In this document: positions 9,067 to 17,260 of the stretch, piece after piece
Position numbering within the stretch: position 1 is the stretch's first letter
Layout of the letters: each line of letters begins with the position of its first letter
DNA from: Ferruginibacter sp.
GTDB lineage: Bacteria > Bacteroidota > Bacteroidia > Chitinophagales > Chitinophagaceae
Reading direction: 5' to 3'
NCBI GenBank assembly: GCA_030655145.1
Contig: JAURWD010000191.1
Coordinates: 1-33,843, forward strand
DNA: 33,843 bases
Notes under the pieces: generated by a model
What the model was told of the DNA's origin: nothing
What the model saw: only the letters and a program-made list of their open reading frames with translations
Databases searched by the model: none
Program-made: the position numbers and the translations under genes

Positions 9067-9822
9067 CTAAATACCCGACCAGCTTTTTAACAACCGTTTT
9101 CCTTCTTCTTTAATGGAAGGGTCGTCTTCGGTGTGATTAGGAAGCGTCAACATTTTTCGAATTGCCGCTACAGCTTTCTCTTTCTGGCTATTTTTTTTGT
9201 ACGCCTTCGACATCTCCAGGTAATTCAACAGGAAGCCATCCGTGATGGATTGGGATTTTTCAAAAGCACGAACCGACTCTTCCAGTGAGCCAAACGGCAA
9301 ACCGCCGTACAATAACTTCACGACAGTCTTTTCAAAAGCGTTGAGGTTGCTGATCTCATAATGCCAACGTCCAAGTACATGCCAGGCCTTGAAGTTTCGT
9401 GGATCATTCTTTATCGCTACGTCAACATGTTTCCTAACCTCTTTCGCCGATTCGATTTTTTCCTTTCCTGATTTATTGAGCGAACTCCTGCCGAGGGCAA
9501 TTGCCATTACACAGTTTGACTCAGAGTTATTTGGATTTATTTTTAAGGCAATACCTGCATATGTCCTGGCTGCCAGGTAGTAATCTTCACTCATTTTCGC
9601 GTTTTGCTGACGCTTTCCAATCCGGCTACAAAGCTCACTTGCTTTATTAAGGGAAAAAATGTTCAGCGGCTGAAGCTTAAGCACTTCTTTGTACCGGGCT
9701 AACGCGGCTTTTTCATTCGGCAGTGTTTCGAGGCGCTCCGCATCCTTCATCATGCTGGACACATCCTGCGCATGCAGCACGCTGAAAGCGAAAAGGGAAA
9801 GTATGGTCAGCGTCAGCTTCAT
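9067..9822 (-). CDS. Secreted TPR-repeat protein
   Basis: A 251-residue protein with a signal peptide (MKLTLTILSLFAFSVLHAQ) and TPR-like helix pairs across the rest; repeats are visible around residues 38-60 (ALARYKEVLKLQPLN), 83-110, 140-165 and 185-235. The spacing resembles RMDN/FAM82-type TPR proteins, which are also found in Bacteroidota, but I make that comparison from memory. The role is probably protein-protein interaction in the periplasm; no enzyme motif is present. The start is 2 nt after the folB stop, so it is co-translated with folB. The M1 peptidase gene follows. I do not know what links these three. Confidence 0.78.
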   Translation of the reverse strand: MKLTLTILSLFAFSVLHAQDVSSMMKDAERLETLPNEKAALARYKEVLKLQPLNIFSLNKASELCSRIGKRQQNAKMSEDYYLAARTYAGIALKINPNNSESNCVMAIALGRSSLNKSGKEKIESAKEVRKHVDVAIKNDPRNFKAWHVLGRWHYEISNLNAFEKTVVKLLYGGLPFGSLEESVRAFEKSQSITDGFLLNYLEMSKAYKKNSQKEKAVAAIRKMLTLPNHTEDDPSIKEEGKRLLKSWSGI

Positions 9823-9824
9823 AA

Positions 9825-10175
9825 TTAATAATCAGTTTTGATGCTGACTCCAACTGTTCCCTGGAAATTTTCTATTGGCGGAGATAATTTTTTTATGGTA
9901 ATGTTTATGCTGCGGATGCGGGGATCGATGTTGCGGATCAATTCTGTTATTTCCTGGGCTACGGTTTCCAGTAATGCAGTTGGCTGTTGCATCCGGTGTT
10001 TGATCACTTCATATACCGTGGCATAATTAAGTGTCTGGTGGAGGCGGGTGATCTTCTCTTGTACATCGACCGTCACTTCTACATCCACTTCAAAAGTGTT
10101 GCCTGAAGATTTTTCGAGTTCATACAACCCATGATATGCGTGAAACTGTAAGCGATTCAGGTGTAGGGTCAGCAT
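9825..10175 (-). CDS. folB: Dihydroneopterin aldolase
   Basis: A 116-residue single-domain enzyme of the FolB family, which cleaves 7,8-dihydroneopterin to 6-hydroxymethyl-7,8-dihydropterin and glycolaldehyde in folate synthesis. Supporting motifs are LNRLQFHAYHGLYELEK at the N-terminus (the YHG-x-x-E substrate region), TLNYATVYEVI in the middle, LLETVAQEI (the pterin-anchoring Glu region), and VxIKKLSPP at the C-terminus containing the conserved catalytic Lys. Length is normal. It begins 73 nt downstream of trxB and is 2 nt from the TPR gene, so it is likely the first gene of a three-gene unit or part of a longer one with trxB. Confidence 0.94.
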   Translation of the reverse strand: MLTLHLNRLQFHAYHGLYELEKSSGNTFEVDVEVTVDVQEKITRLHQTLNYATVYEVIKHRMQQPTALLETVAQEITELIRNIDPRIRSINITIKKLSPPIENFQGTVGVSIKTDY

Positions 10176-10248
10176 GAATAAAATTTGATAGCCTCTTAAT
10201 TAAAAACCTGCTGCATTGTCTTAACTGCAGCTCATCATCCACTGGATA

Positions 10249-11202
10249 CTAACCGGCAGCGTGGGCTTTCGCACCCAGGTACCGTTCAGCATCCAAGGCA
10301 GCCATACAGCCACTTCCCGCGGCAGTTACGGCCTGGCGGTAAATTTTATCCTGCACGTCACCAGAAGCGAAAACACCTTCGATGTTTGTTTTAGCAGTGC
10401 CAGGTTCCGTCAGGATGTACCCGGCTTCGTCTGTATTCAAATAATCTTTAAAAATGTCGCTGTTTGGGTGGTGACCAATGGCCACGAAAAATGCACTAAC
10501 CGGAATTTCCTGTTTCTCCCCTGTTTCATTATTGCGGATACGAACGGCTTCCACTTTTTTATCGCCCAAGATCTCGTCGGTTTCGCTGTGCCAGAATATT
10601 TTAATATTCGGTGTTTTAAAAACACGCTCCTGCATCACTTTGCTAGCGCGCATTTCCCCTTTTCTAACGATCATGCTTACCTGCGAACAAATATTCGAGA
10701 GGTACAAAGCTTCTTCAGCAGCGGTGTCACCAGCTCCGATGATCGCAACTTCTTTTCCTTTAAAGAAGAAACCATCACATACGGCACAAGCACTAACGCC
10801 ATATCCGTTCAAACGTTGTTCGCTTTCTAACCCGAGCCATTTTGCAGAAGCACCGGTTGAAATAATGATGGCATCCGCTTCCAGCCATTTTTCTTCATCG
10901 ATCTGAACTTTGTATGGCTGCGCCGAGAAATCCACTTTTGTCGCAAGACCATACCGGATATCGGTGCCCATGCGCTTGGCCTGGTTCTCAAAATGAACCA
11001 TCATTTCAGGCCCCTGGATCCCTTCCGGGTAGCCCGGGTAATTTTCAACTTCTGTCGTGATGGTTAGCTGGCCTCCCGGCTGAATGCCCTGGTATAACAC
11101 GGGTTTCAAACCGGCCCTGCTTGCATAAATAGCTGCAGTATAACCTGCCGGACCTGAACCTATAATCAAACAATGAATCTTTTCTACTTCGCTATTTTCC
11201 AT
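10249..11202 (-). CDS. trxB: Thioredoxin-disulfide reductase
   Basis: A 317-residue FAD/NADPH enzyme that reduces thioredoxin in the cytoplasm. The FAD-binding GSGPAGYTAAIYA motif is at residues 15-27, the redox-active CAVC pair at 139-142, and the NADPH-binding GAGDTAAEEA motif follows at ~156. The C-terminal FAD motif FASGDVQD is present. All standard residues are kept and length is normal. A -7 box is present 16 nt upstream of the ATG, with a 127-nt gap from the DUF4249 gene, so trxB probably has its own promoter. Confidence 0.97.
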   Translation of the reverse strand: MENSEVEKIHCLIIGSGPAGYTAAIYASRAGLKPVLYQGIQPGGQLTITTEVENYPGYPEGIQGPEMMVHFENQAKRMGTDIRYGLATKVDFSAQPYKVQIDEEKWLEADAIIISTGASAKWLGLESEQRLNGYGVSACAVCDGFFFKGKEVAIIGAGDTAAEEALYLSNICSQVSMIVRKGEMRASKVMQERVFKTPNIKIFWHSETDEILGDKKVEAVRIRNNETGEKQEIPVSAFFVAIGHHPNSDIFKDYLNTDEAGYILTEPGTAKTNIEGVFASGDVQDKIYRQAVTAAGSGCMAALDAERYLGAKAHAAG

Positions 11203-11218
11203 ATATTTTTTGTTGCCG

Positions 11219-11226
11219 CAAAATTA
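11219..11226 (-). promoter_or_regulatory. Candidate -7 promoter box for trxB
   Basis: TAATTTTG on the - strand matches TAnnTTTG exactly and ends 16 nt before the trxB start codon. No TTTG is found at the -33 position. Confidence 0.45.
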
Positions 11227-11329
11227 CAGCAATTTATCTCTTGAATGTGACGGTTACTCGATTTTTGGATTTGTATTCACAGTCGTCCCGGCTCCTTCGT
11301 TGCATGTTTTTGAGGAGAAGTACGACCTG

Positions 11330-12214
11330 CTATTTAGGAATAACCAGCGTTTTTTCGGCAGATGCATAGCCGTAGAAGGCGCCCAGTGCACCATTGCTGA
11401 TATTGCCCAGCACTTTGTTTGGCTGTGCAAAGGGGTTGCCAATACTTTGGAAAGCAAACTCCCAGGTACTCCAGAACGTGTAGGTAGTTTTATCAATATT
11501 GGCCAGCTTCAGCGTCACCGTATCTCCCCGTTTGAAATAAATACTGTCTCGCTCTATGGGTAAGTTGCGGTTTATGCCAGGATCAACCTCAATTTGATAG
11601 GTGGAATTATCGATCACCTGGTCATCAAAGACGGAGTTTTCACCCGGTAAAAACGGGCCATTATTCGTGCGGGTAAAATAGCGCACGTAATTTCCAAGGC
11701 CGGGAGGGTCGGTTGTGCGAACCATCACGATCACCTGGTTGGTATCTTCTACAAACGGTGCAGGCTTCCACCATAGGGAGTCGGGGACCTTTGTTAACGC
11801 CGGAATGGTGGTCTTGGCGGAATACTCTTTGCCCTCCGCCTTTATGCTCAGCGTGTAATTCGTGTTGAACGCCCCTACGAATGCGGTCGCCAGGTCCGAG
11901 GAATCAAGGCTGTACGCATAGATGACGTTTCCGCCCGGCAAGGGCGTCGCAAATTCTTTTAATTTATGAGTTCTGGCACCGTTGGAGATGGTGACTTCAG
12001 CATTCCTGACAAAAGAGTTAAATAAAAGTGCAGGGTCAAGCGTGCTGTAAAAGCTCAGGCTTTTGGTTAAGATCACCAGTGGCGCCTGGCCTGATTCTAT
12101 TGAGGCGTCGACCACTAATACATCTTCAGCATTTTTTAAATCGAAGTCGATGTCCTTTTCACAGGAAGCAAAAAGTACGAGTAGTAGTAAAGCGCCAAAA
12201 AAAAATTTGATCAT
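11330..12214 (-). CDS. DUF4249 family lipoprotein
   Basis: A 294-residue lipoprotein with a type II signal peptide: MIKFFFGALLLLVLFASC, lipobox LFASC with Cys18. The following EKDIDFDLKNAEDVLVVDASIE and the later NYTLSIKAEGKEYSAKTTIP region match DUF4249, a Bacteroidota family of Ig-like/beta-sandwich lipoproteins often encoded beside TonB-dependent receptors. No such receptor is adjacent here, so this copy is an orphan. The product is probably outer-membrane anchored. Its function is unknown. A -7 box lies 20 nt upstream of the ATG. Confidence 0.82.
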   Translation of the reverse strand: MIKFFFGALLLLVLFASCEKDIDFDLKNAEDVLVVDASIESGQAPLVILTKSLSFYSTLDPALLFNSFVRNAEVTISNGARTHKLKEFATPLPGGNVIYAYSLDSSDLATAFVGAFNTNYTLSIKAEGKEYSAKTTIPALTKVPDSLWWKPAPFVEDTNQVIVMVRTTDPPGLGNYVRYFTRTNNGPFLPGENSVFDDQVIDNSTYQIEVDPGINRNLPIERDSIYFKRGDTVTLKLANIDKTTYTFWSTWEFAFQSIGNPFAQPNKVLGNISNGALGAFYGYASAEKTLVIPK

Positions 12215-12234
12215 GCTGAATTTGTTCCTTAATA

Positions 12235-12242
12235 CAAAATTA
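12235..12242 (-). promoter_or_regulatory. Candidate -7 promoter box for the DUF4249 gene
   Basis: TAATTTTG on the - strand matches TAnnTTTG and ends 20 nt before the start codon. It is flanked by a short dyad, CTTAAT...ATTAAG. No clear -33 element is present. Confidence 0.45.
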
Positions 12243-12284
12243 AGGTCATTTTGTTTGAGGGGATTGGAGATACTGCCAGGAGCG

Positions 12285-13175
12285 TTATTTGTTAAGGATG
12301 GGCTTTAGCGTGTAACCTTCTTTTTTCAAGAGGCTGATCAATCCTTCTTCGCCGACAAGGTGCCCGGCACCCACGGCCGTAAAGACGCTGCCAGCGCTCA
12401 TGATCGTTTTTAACTGGGTGACCCAATTTTTATTCCGCTTGTTCAGCAGGATATCCTGGTGATTCTCCATTCCAAATTCACTCTCTTTAAACAGGTTTTC
12501 GATCTCCTGCAATTGTTGTGCTTTGTAAACCTTGATCATTTTATCGAAGTACAATTTATAGGTCGACATGCTGTCAATGGACTTCAGTAATTCCTTCGCC
12601 TGTTCCTCGTAAGGAATGCTATCAAAAACCGCGGCCTGGAATTCGAGCGTCTCCAACCCCTTAACTTCTTTCTTCTGCTGTTTAGCAATTTTCATCAACT
12701 CCTCTTCTACCCCGGACACAGATTTGCAGGGCATCATTTTAGGGTACAACATAGCTGCTAAAAAGAAGGGCTTTGTCCGCTGGAGCATTGTCAGCGGCAT
12801 GTGGAGCGTATCCTTGAAAAACACATTAAGTTTTTCGTAATCTTCCGGCGAATAAAGGTCTTCCAGCTTTTTTCCTTCCTTCATATTCATCATCATAAAT
12901 CCACCCAATAATATAGATGGATCATCCATATCCATTTCCAAATACAGTAATTCGGAATTGGACATTGCCGTCTTCAACTGCTCGCTCAAATGGATATCAT
13001 CTTTACACATCAGGTGAAAAGTGCCAAAAAGATACGAGGCGGTTTTGAGGCCATTTCCAGTCACTTCCCAGAGGAGCGTATTGTTATCAGGACTCGTTGT
13101 CAACTTTACCTGTTTCGTTTGCGCATTACAGGAATAAAAGAATAGCATGGCACCCAATACTTTTAAGAATTTCAT
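12285..13175 (-). CDS. TraB/GumN family lipoprotein
   Basis: A 296-residue protein of the TraB/GumN (EreA/ChaN-like) superfamily, whose bacterial members are little studied; a metal-dependent peptidase-like activity is suggested for some relatives. The paired motifs are present: LFGTFHLMCKDD (~50-61) near the N-terminus and VGAGHLVGEEGLISLL near the C-terminus. I chose the ATG at 13175 rather than the in-frame start at 13208 because it gives a clean lipoprotein signal, MKFLKVLGAMLFFYSC, with the lipid-modified Cys at 16. The product is probably anchored in the periplasm or outer membrane. It is divergent from the DUF3857 triplet, sharing a ~90-nt AT-rich intergenic region. Confidence 0.85.
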   Translation of the reverse strand: MKFLKVLGAMLFFYSCNAQTKQVKLTTSPDNNTLLWEVTGNGLKTASYLFGTFHLMCKDDIHLSEQLKTAMSNSELLYLEMDMDDPSILLGGFMMMNMKEGKKLEDLYSPEDYEKLNVFFKDTLHMPLTMLQRTKPFFLAAMLYPKMMPCKSVSGVEEELMKIAKQQKKEVKGLETLEFQAAVFDSIPYEEQAKELLKSIDSMSTYKLYFDKMIKVYKAQQLQEIENLFKESEFGMENHQDILLNKRNKNWVTQLKTIMSAGSVFTAVGAGHLVGEEGLISLLKKEGYTLKPILNK

Positions 13176-13265
13176 CGTTATCGCGTTACGTAAAAAATTG
13201 TTTCTCAATTTAATATTTTAAAAGACCAATTAGTATATCTTGGTTTAAATTAATCTAACCCTAAT

Positions 13266-15200
13266 ATGAAACTTGCTGCCCTTCTAAGCACGATGTTCGT
13301 GCTATGCGCAACTGCATTTGCGCAAAAAGATGTTCCCGAATTTGGAAAAATTGACAAGGCTGACCTGGAAATGAAACAGTGTTCTTTCGATGATGCTGCT
13401 GAAGCGGTCGTCCTCTTCGACGTAGCCGAAGTATTTTGTAATTTCAACAGCACCTTGACCACTGAATTCTCCCGGCATGTGCGAATCAAAATTTTAAACG
13501 ATAAAGGATTCAATGAGGCAAATATCAAACTCAGGTATTATTCGCTGAACAATATTGAAGATATTACCAACATAAGCGCTCACACGATCAATACCGATGC
13601 CGCCGGAAACCTGGTGTATACCAAGGTTGAAAAATCACTTATCTATCGAAAAAAATTCAACAAGCGTTATACCGATGTCATTTTCACCTTTCCGGAGGTA
13701 AAAAAAGGGAGCATCATCGAATATAAATATGTGGATAAAGCCAGTAATTTATATGGGTTAAAAAACTGGTATTTCCAGGACAAGATACCCGTGAGGTTTA
13801 GTCGATTCACGATGGATTTTCCAAACGAGCTTGTAATGAATGCTTCGGTAAAAGGTGGTTTACAAGTGGAGCGCAACGAAAAACAAATGGGATATCGTAA
13901 TGTCCAAACTTTCACGATGAAAGATGTCCCTGCACTTCGAAATGAACCTTACATCAGTTGTGACGAAGATTACAAACAACAAGTGGTGCCGATCTTACAG
14001 GCAATTGATATCGCCGGTCAGCCACGGAGAAATACAATACGCACCTGGCCAGACATCATCAAGGACGCAATGGAAGATGAAGATTTTGGCGTGCAGTTAA
14101 AAAGAAATTTACCGCGAACCGCTGACCTCGATCTCCTGCTCGCTAACATCACTGACCCCTACAGGAAAATGGTTATTATCCACGACTATGTGCGTCGAAA
14201 CATGGTTTGGAATGAATACTATGGTATCTGGGCGTTGGATGGTGTGCGCTCTGCCTGGAAAGAAAAGAAGGGAACTTCGGGAGAGATCAACCTGATACTC
14301 GTAAACCTCTTGAAGGATGCTGACCTGGATGTTAAACCCCTGCTGGTAAGCACGCGGGATAATGGTATGGTTAACCTTTCTGTTGCAGACTTTTCCCAGT
14401 TCAATAAAGTAATGGCTCATGTGGCCATCGGTAAGAAAACCTACGTGCTGGACGCGACGAATAAATTTGCATCTGTTGACATTATTCCTGCAGACGTAGT
14501 GTACTCCGAAGCGCTCCTCATCAATAAACTAAGCAACGCTGGTTGGGGATGGATAGTCTTGACAAATCCTGACAAAGTTTTTAAAAATACGGTGATCCTG
14601 ATGGCAGACATCGATTCGAAAGGTGCGATGAAAGGTGAAGCCACGATTACTTCCTCCGACTACGCCCGTCTTGATAAAATGCCTTCGCTCAGCCAGGGAA
14701 AAAGTAAATTTCAACAAACTTATTTTGATCCAAAAACTACAGGTTGTACAGTTGACAGCCTTTGGCTTGATAACGAAAAAGTTGACAGTCTTCCACTTAA
14801 TCAACACATTGCTTTTACCGGCAAAACCAGTTCTTCAGGCGACTACCATTATTTTACACCAAACCTATTTACAGGTCTTGAGAAAAACCCATTCATAGCG
14901 GATGACAGGTTTTCGGACGTGTTTTTTGGAACTACCCGTAAAGAACTGTTCATTGAAAGATTCACCATTCCTGAGGGGTTTGCGTTTGATGAGCTTCCGA
15001 AGAATGTCAGGATGATTATGCCGGACACCAGTATCATCTTTTCCCGCATGATGTCTGCAGCGGGAAATGAATTGTCGGTACGTATTTCACTCGAGATTAA
15101 GAAAGAAATGTACAGCGTTGAAGAGTATCCTTATTTCCAGGAGTTCTATAAAAAATTATTTGGTATGCTGAATGAACAAATTGTGTTCAAGAAAAAGTAA
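13266..15200 (+). CDS. Exported DUF3857/transglutaminase-fold protein, non-catalytic type (copy 1)
   Basis: A 644-residue protein with a signal peptide (MKLAALLSTMFVLCATAFA, cleavage before QK). Residues ~60-230 are the DUF3857 beta-domain (markers GSIIEYKYVDKAS and FQDKIPVRFSRF); ~290-400 is a transglutaminase-like fold; the rest is a C-terminal beta-region. In the transglutaminase-like part the expected Cys is Ser338 (KKGTSGE), the expected His is Lys381 (QFNKV), and only Asp396 (YVLDATN) remains. As written it cannot act as a Cys-His-Asp enzyme. I recall this Ser variant in other Bacteroidota. It is first of three paralogous genes on one strand and probably acts in the periplasm or on the surface. 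Function is unknown. Confidence 0.85.
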   Translation: MKLAALLSTMFVLCATAFAQKDVPEFGKIDKADLEMKQCSFDDAAEAVVLFDVAEVFCNFNSTLTTEFSRHVRIKILNDKGFNEANIKLRYYSLNNIEDITNISAHTINTDAAGNLVYTKVEKSLIYRKKFNKRYTDVIFTFPEVKKGSIIEYKYVDKASNLYGLKNWYFQDKIPVRFSRFTMDFPNELVMNASVKGGLQVERNEKQMGYRNVQTFTMKDVPALRNEPYISCDEDYKQQVVPILQAIDIAGQPRRNTIRTWPDIIKDAMEDEDFGVQLKRNLPRTADLDLLLANITDPYRKMVIIHDYVRRNMVWNEYYGIWALDGVRSAWKEKKGTSGEINLILVNLLKDADLDVKPLLVSTRDNGMVNLSVADFSQFNKVMAHVAIGKKTYVLDATNKFASVDIIPADVVYSEALLINKLSNAGWGWIVLTNPDKVFKNTVILMADIDSKGAMKGEATITSSDYARLDKMPSLSQGKSKFQQTYFDPKTTGCTVDSLWLDNEKVDSLPLNQHIAFTGKTSSSGDYHYFTPNLFTGLEKNPFIADDRFSDVFFGTTRKELFIERFTIPEGFAFDELPKNVRMIMPDTSIIFSRMMSAAGNELSVRISLEIKKEMYSVEEYPYFQEFYKKLFGMLNEQIVFKKK

Positions 15201-15207
15201 GCACAAG

Positions 15208-15242
15208 GCCTGGATCTTCTACCAGGCACTTTTAACCAGTGC
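15208..15242 (+). promoter_or_regulatory. Two overlapping hairpins between DUF3857 copies 1 and 2
   Basis: GCCTGG (15208-15213) pairs with CCAGGC (15222-15227), and GCACT (15226-15230) pairs with AGTGC (15238-15242). The two stems share bases 15226-15227, so they compete for part of the sequence. Each is only 5-6 bp and the T tract between them is four bases long. This could be a weak terminator or processing site within the operon. Confidence 0.35.
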
Positions 15243-15286
15243 TTCGTGAAGGTTGGAATTTCATTTTCAACAAGTACATTCGAAAC

Positions 15287-17260
15287 ATGAAGGCTTGTTT
15301 ACTTTATGCTGTATTGATTTTCCTGTTAAACTCCGCGAGGGCGCAGGAACAACCGCAGGCTTTCGGCAAACTTTCAGTAAAGGATTTTGAAACCAGCAAT
15401 GAATTCGGTTCTACAGCAAACGCTATCAAATTGATTGATCGAGGCAAGCTTTTTTATATGCCGTTTCCGGATGAAAAATTGCCCTACCGGGCGATGTTTG
15501 AACGGCGGGTACGCATACAGGTGAGAAATGAAGCCGGCCGAACCTATGGTGAATTGAAGATCCCATTGTACACCGGCTTAAACAATGAACGAATGTTGAA
15601 CATCAGCGCATACACTTATAATTTATCCGCTGGTAAAATCAAAAGAACCGTTATTCAGAAGAAATCAATTTATACGAGCCGCATTAATAGCAGGTGGAGC
15701 CAGGTAAGCCTTGTTTTCCCGGAAGTGCAGGTGGGCACCATCATCGAATACAAATACCTCGTACAAAGCAAATCCATTGCACAGGTCAAGGACTGGATTT
15801 TCCAGGGGGAAATTCCAACCAGGTATAGCGAATACCAGGTACGCATACCCTCAAACTTTCATTTTACAATTCATCCATTGGTAAGTGGCCCGGTTGAAAT
15901 AACCGAAACCAGTTTTACCGAACCGTTGAATAGAAAAGGCACCACAACCAGCGCGACGGGTATGCAGAAAAATTTTATCATGCGCCAGCTTCCGGCCGTG
16001 ACTGACGAGCCGCAGATGGGCTCACGAAAGGATTATTTACAACGCATTTCCTGCCTGCTTTCGGATGTTGAACTTGCTACCGGAAGCATGATCCCTGCCA
16101 CCAGTAGCTGGGAAGAGATCATTACTGATTTGCAGGCTGAGCCTGGGTATGGCGGTGAAGATCCTAAACTTCTTGAGGAGGCTTCCACCCTACTCAAACA
16201 AGCCAGGGATATTGTGGGCAAGATTGACAGGATGATTTTTATTTATTCCTTTCTCAAAAAGTCGTTTAAGTGGAATGGTGAAACCAGTCTGTATGCTTCG
16301 CGAGACCTGGCAAATATTTTCGGATTAAGAACGGGGAACAGCGCTGATTTAAACTTGCTGCTAGGCACCCTGTTACAAGCAAGTGGCGTGGATGCGAAAG
16401 CAGTTTTAGCCAGCTCCCGTGCAAACGGAATGGTCAATAAAACCCTGCCATCGATCAACCAGTTTAACAAGGTGGTAACTCTTGCTGAAGCAGATAATAA
16501 AACTTTCCTGCTGGATGCCACCGATGCTTATGGAGACCACCGGCTTAAGCCACTGGATCTGTTGCATACCACTGGATTTATTGTAGAAGGATCGGAAGGA
16601 AGATGGCTGGAGATCAATGATACCGCTCACCGTTTTTCTGAATCAACAGCTTTGCGGGCGGAGATCGATACCGCTGAATTATTCCGGGCAGAAGCTTTTA
16701 TAACGGCTGCTGATTACGCCCGGTCGACTAATTATTCAAAATGGACCTCAACCGATCCCGCTTTGTTTCCAGGAATGAAAAGCGTTTCTTCCCCCAACTT
16801 GAAACTAATCACCAGCCAGGTGAGCAACCAGCAGGCGGACAGCTTGCCGCTGGAGATGAAACTTAATTTTGAAATGCAGACGGCAACCTCCGGGGACTTT
16901 ATTTATTTTGCTTTGAATTTTTTACCCGGTTTCGCTAACAACGAATTTACTGCTGCGCAGAGAAGTTCCGATATAGACTTTGGTTACCTGCAAAATCACC
17001 GGTTTTTTGGATCAGTTGTCATTCCTCCAAATTATACTTTCGAAGAAGTGCCTGCAACCTTCTCTTTGATGATGCCAGATAGCAGTATCAGCTTTCGGCG
17101 TTTTACAAATACAGAGTCCAATGTTTTAAATGTAAACTTAACGGTAACGTTTAAACGATCTTATTTCACCGCTGCTGAATACCCGGAATTTTCAAATTTT
17201 TATAAAATTTTATTTGCCAAACTTAACGAACCCGTTATTCTCAAAAGACTGACCCGATGA
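15287..17260 (+). CDS. Exported DUF3857/transglutaminase-fold protein, non-catalytic type (copy 2)
   Basis: A 657-residue paralogue of copy 1. I chose the ATG at 15287, which begins the signal peptide MKACLLYAVLIFLLNSARAQ; the GTG at 15239 would place 16 unrelated residues before it. DUF3857 spans about 60-240 (marker GTIIEYKYLVQSKS at 150-163). The transglutaminase-like region (~310-415) again lacks the triad: Ser352 (TGNSADLN) replaces Cys and Lys395 (QFNKV) replaces His, while Asp410 (FLLDATD) is kept. The C-terminus aligns with copy 1 through the SGD-F/Y-YF and E-YPEF-NFYK-LFAKLNE motifs, so the two arose by duplication. It overlaps the third gene by 4 nt (ATGA). Role unknown. Confidence 0.85.
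   Translation: MKACLLYAVLIFLLNSARAQEQPQAFGKLSVKDFETSNEFGSTANAIKLIDRGKLFYMPFPDEKLPYRAMFERRVRIQVRNEAGRTYGELKIPLYTGLNNERMLNISAYTYNLSAGKIKRTVIQKKSIYTSRINSRWSQVSLVFPEVQVGTIIEYKYLVQSKSIAQVKDWIFQGEIPTRYSEYQVRIPSNFHFTIHPLVSGPVEITETSFTEPLNRKGTTTSATGMQKNFIMRQLPAVTDEPQMGSRKDYLQRISCLLSDVELATGSMIPATSSWEEIITDLQAEPGYGGEDPKLLEEASTLLKQARDIVGKIDRMIFIYSFLKKSFKWNGETSLYASRDLANIFGLRTGNSADLNLLLGTLLQASGVDAKAVLASSRANGMVNKTLPSINQFNKVVTLAEADNKTFLLDATDAYGDHRLKPLDLLHTTGFIVEGSEGRWLEINDTAHRFSESTALRAEIDTAELFRAEAFITAADYARSTNYSKWTSTDPALFPGMKSVSSPNLKLITSQVSNQQADSLPLEMKLNFEMQTATSGDFIYFALNFLPGFANNEFTAAQRSSDIDFGYLQNHRFFGSVVIPPNYTFEEVPATFSLMMPDSSISFRRFTNTESNVLNVNLTVTFKRSYFTAAEYPEFSNFYKILFAKLNEPVILKRLTR

Noticed and set aside
13201..13265. 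ACCAA/TTGGT dyad in the divergent TraB-DUF3857 region as a shared operator
   Set aside because: Only five pairs are clean and the outer arms need a 3-nt gap to match; this is expected by chance in AT-rich DNA.
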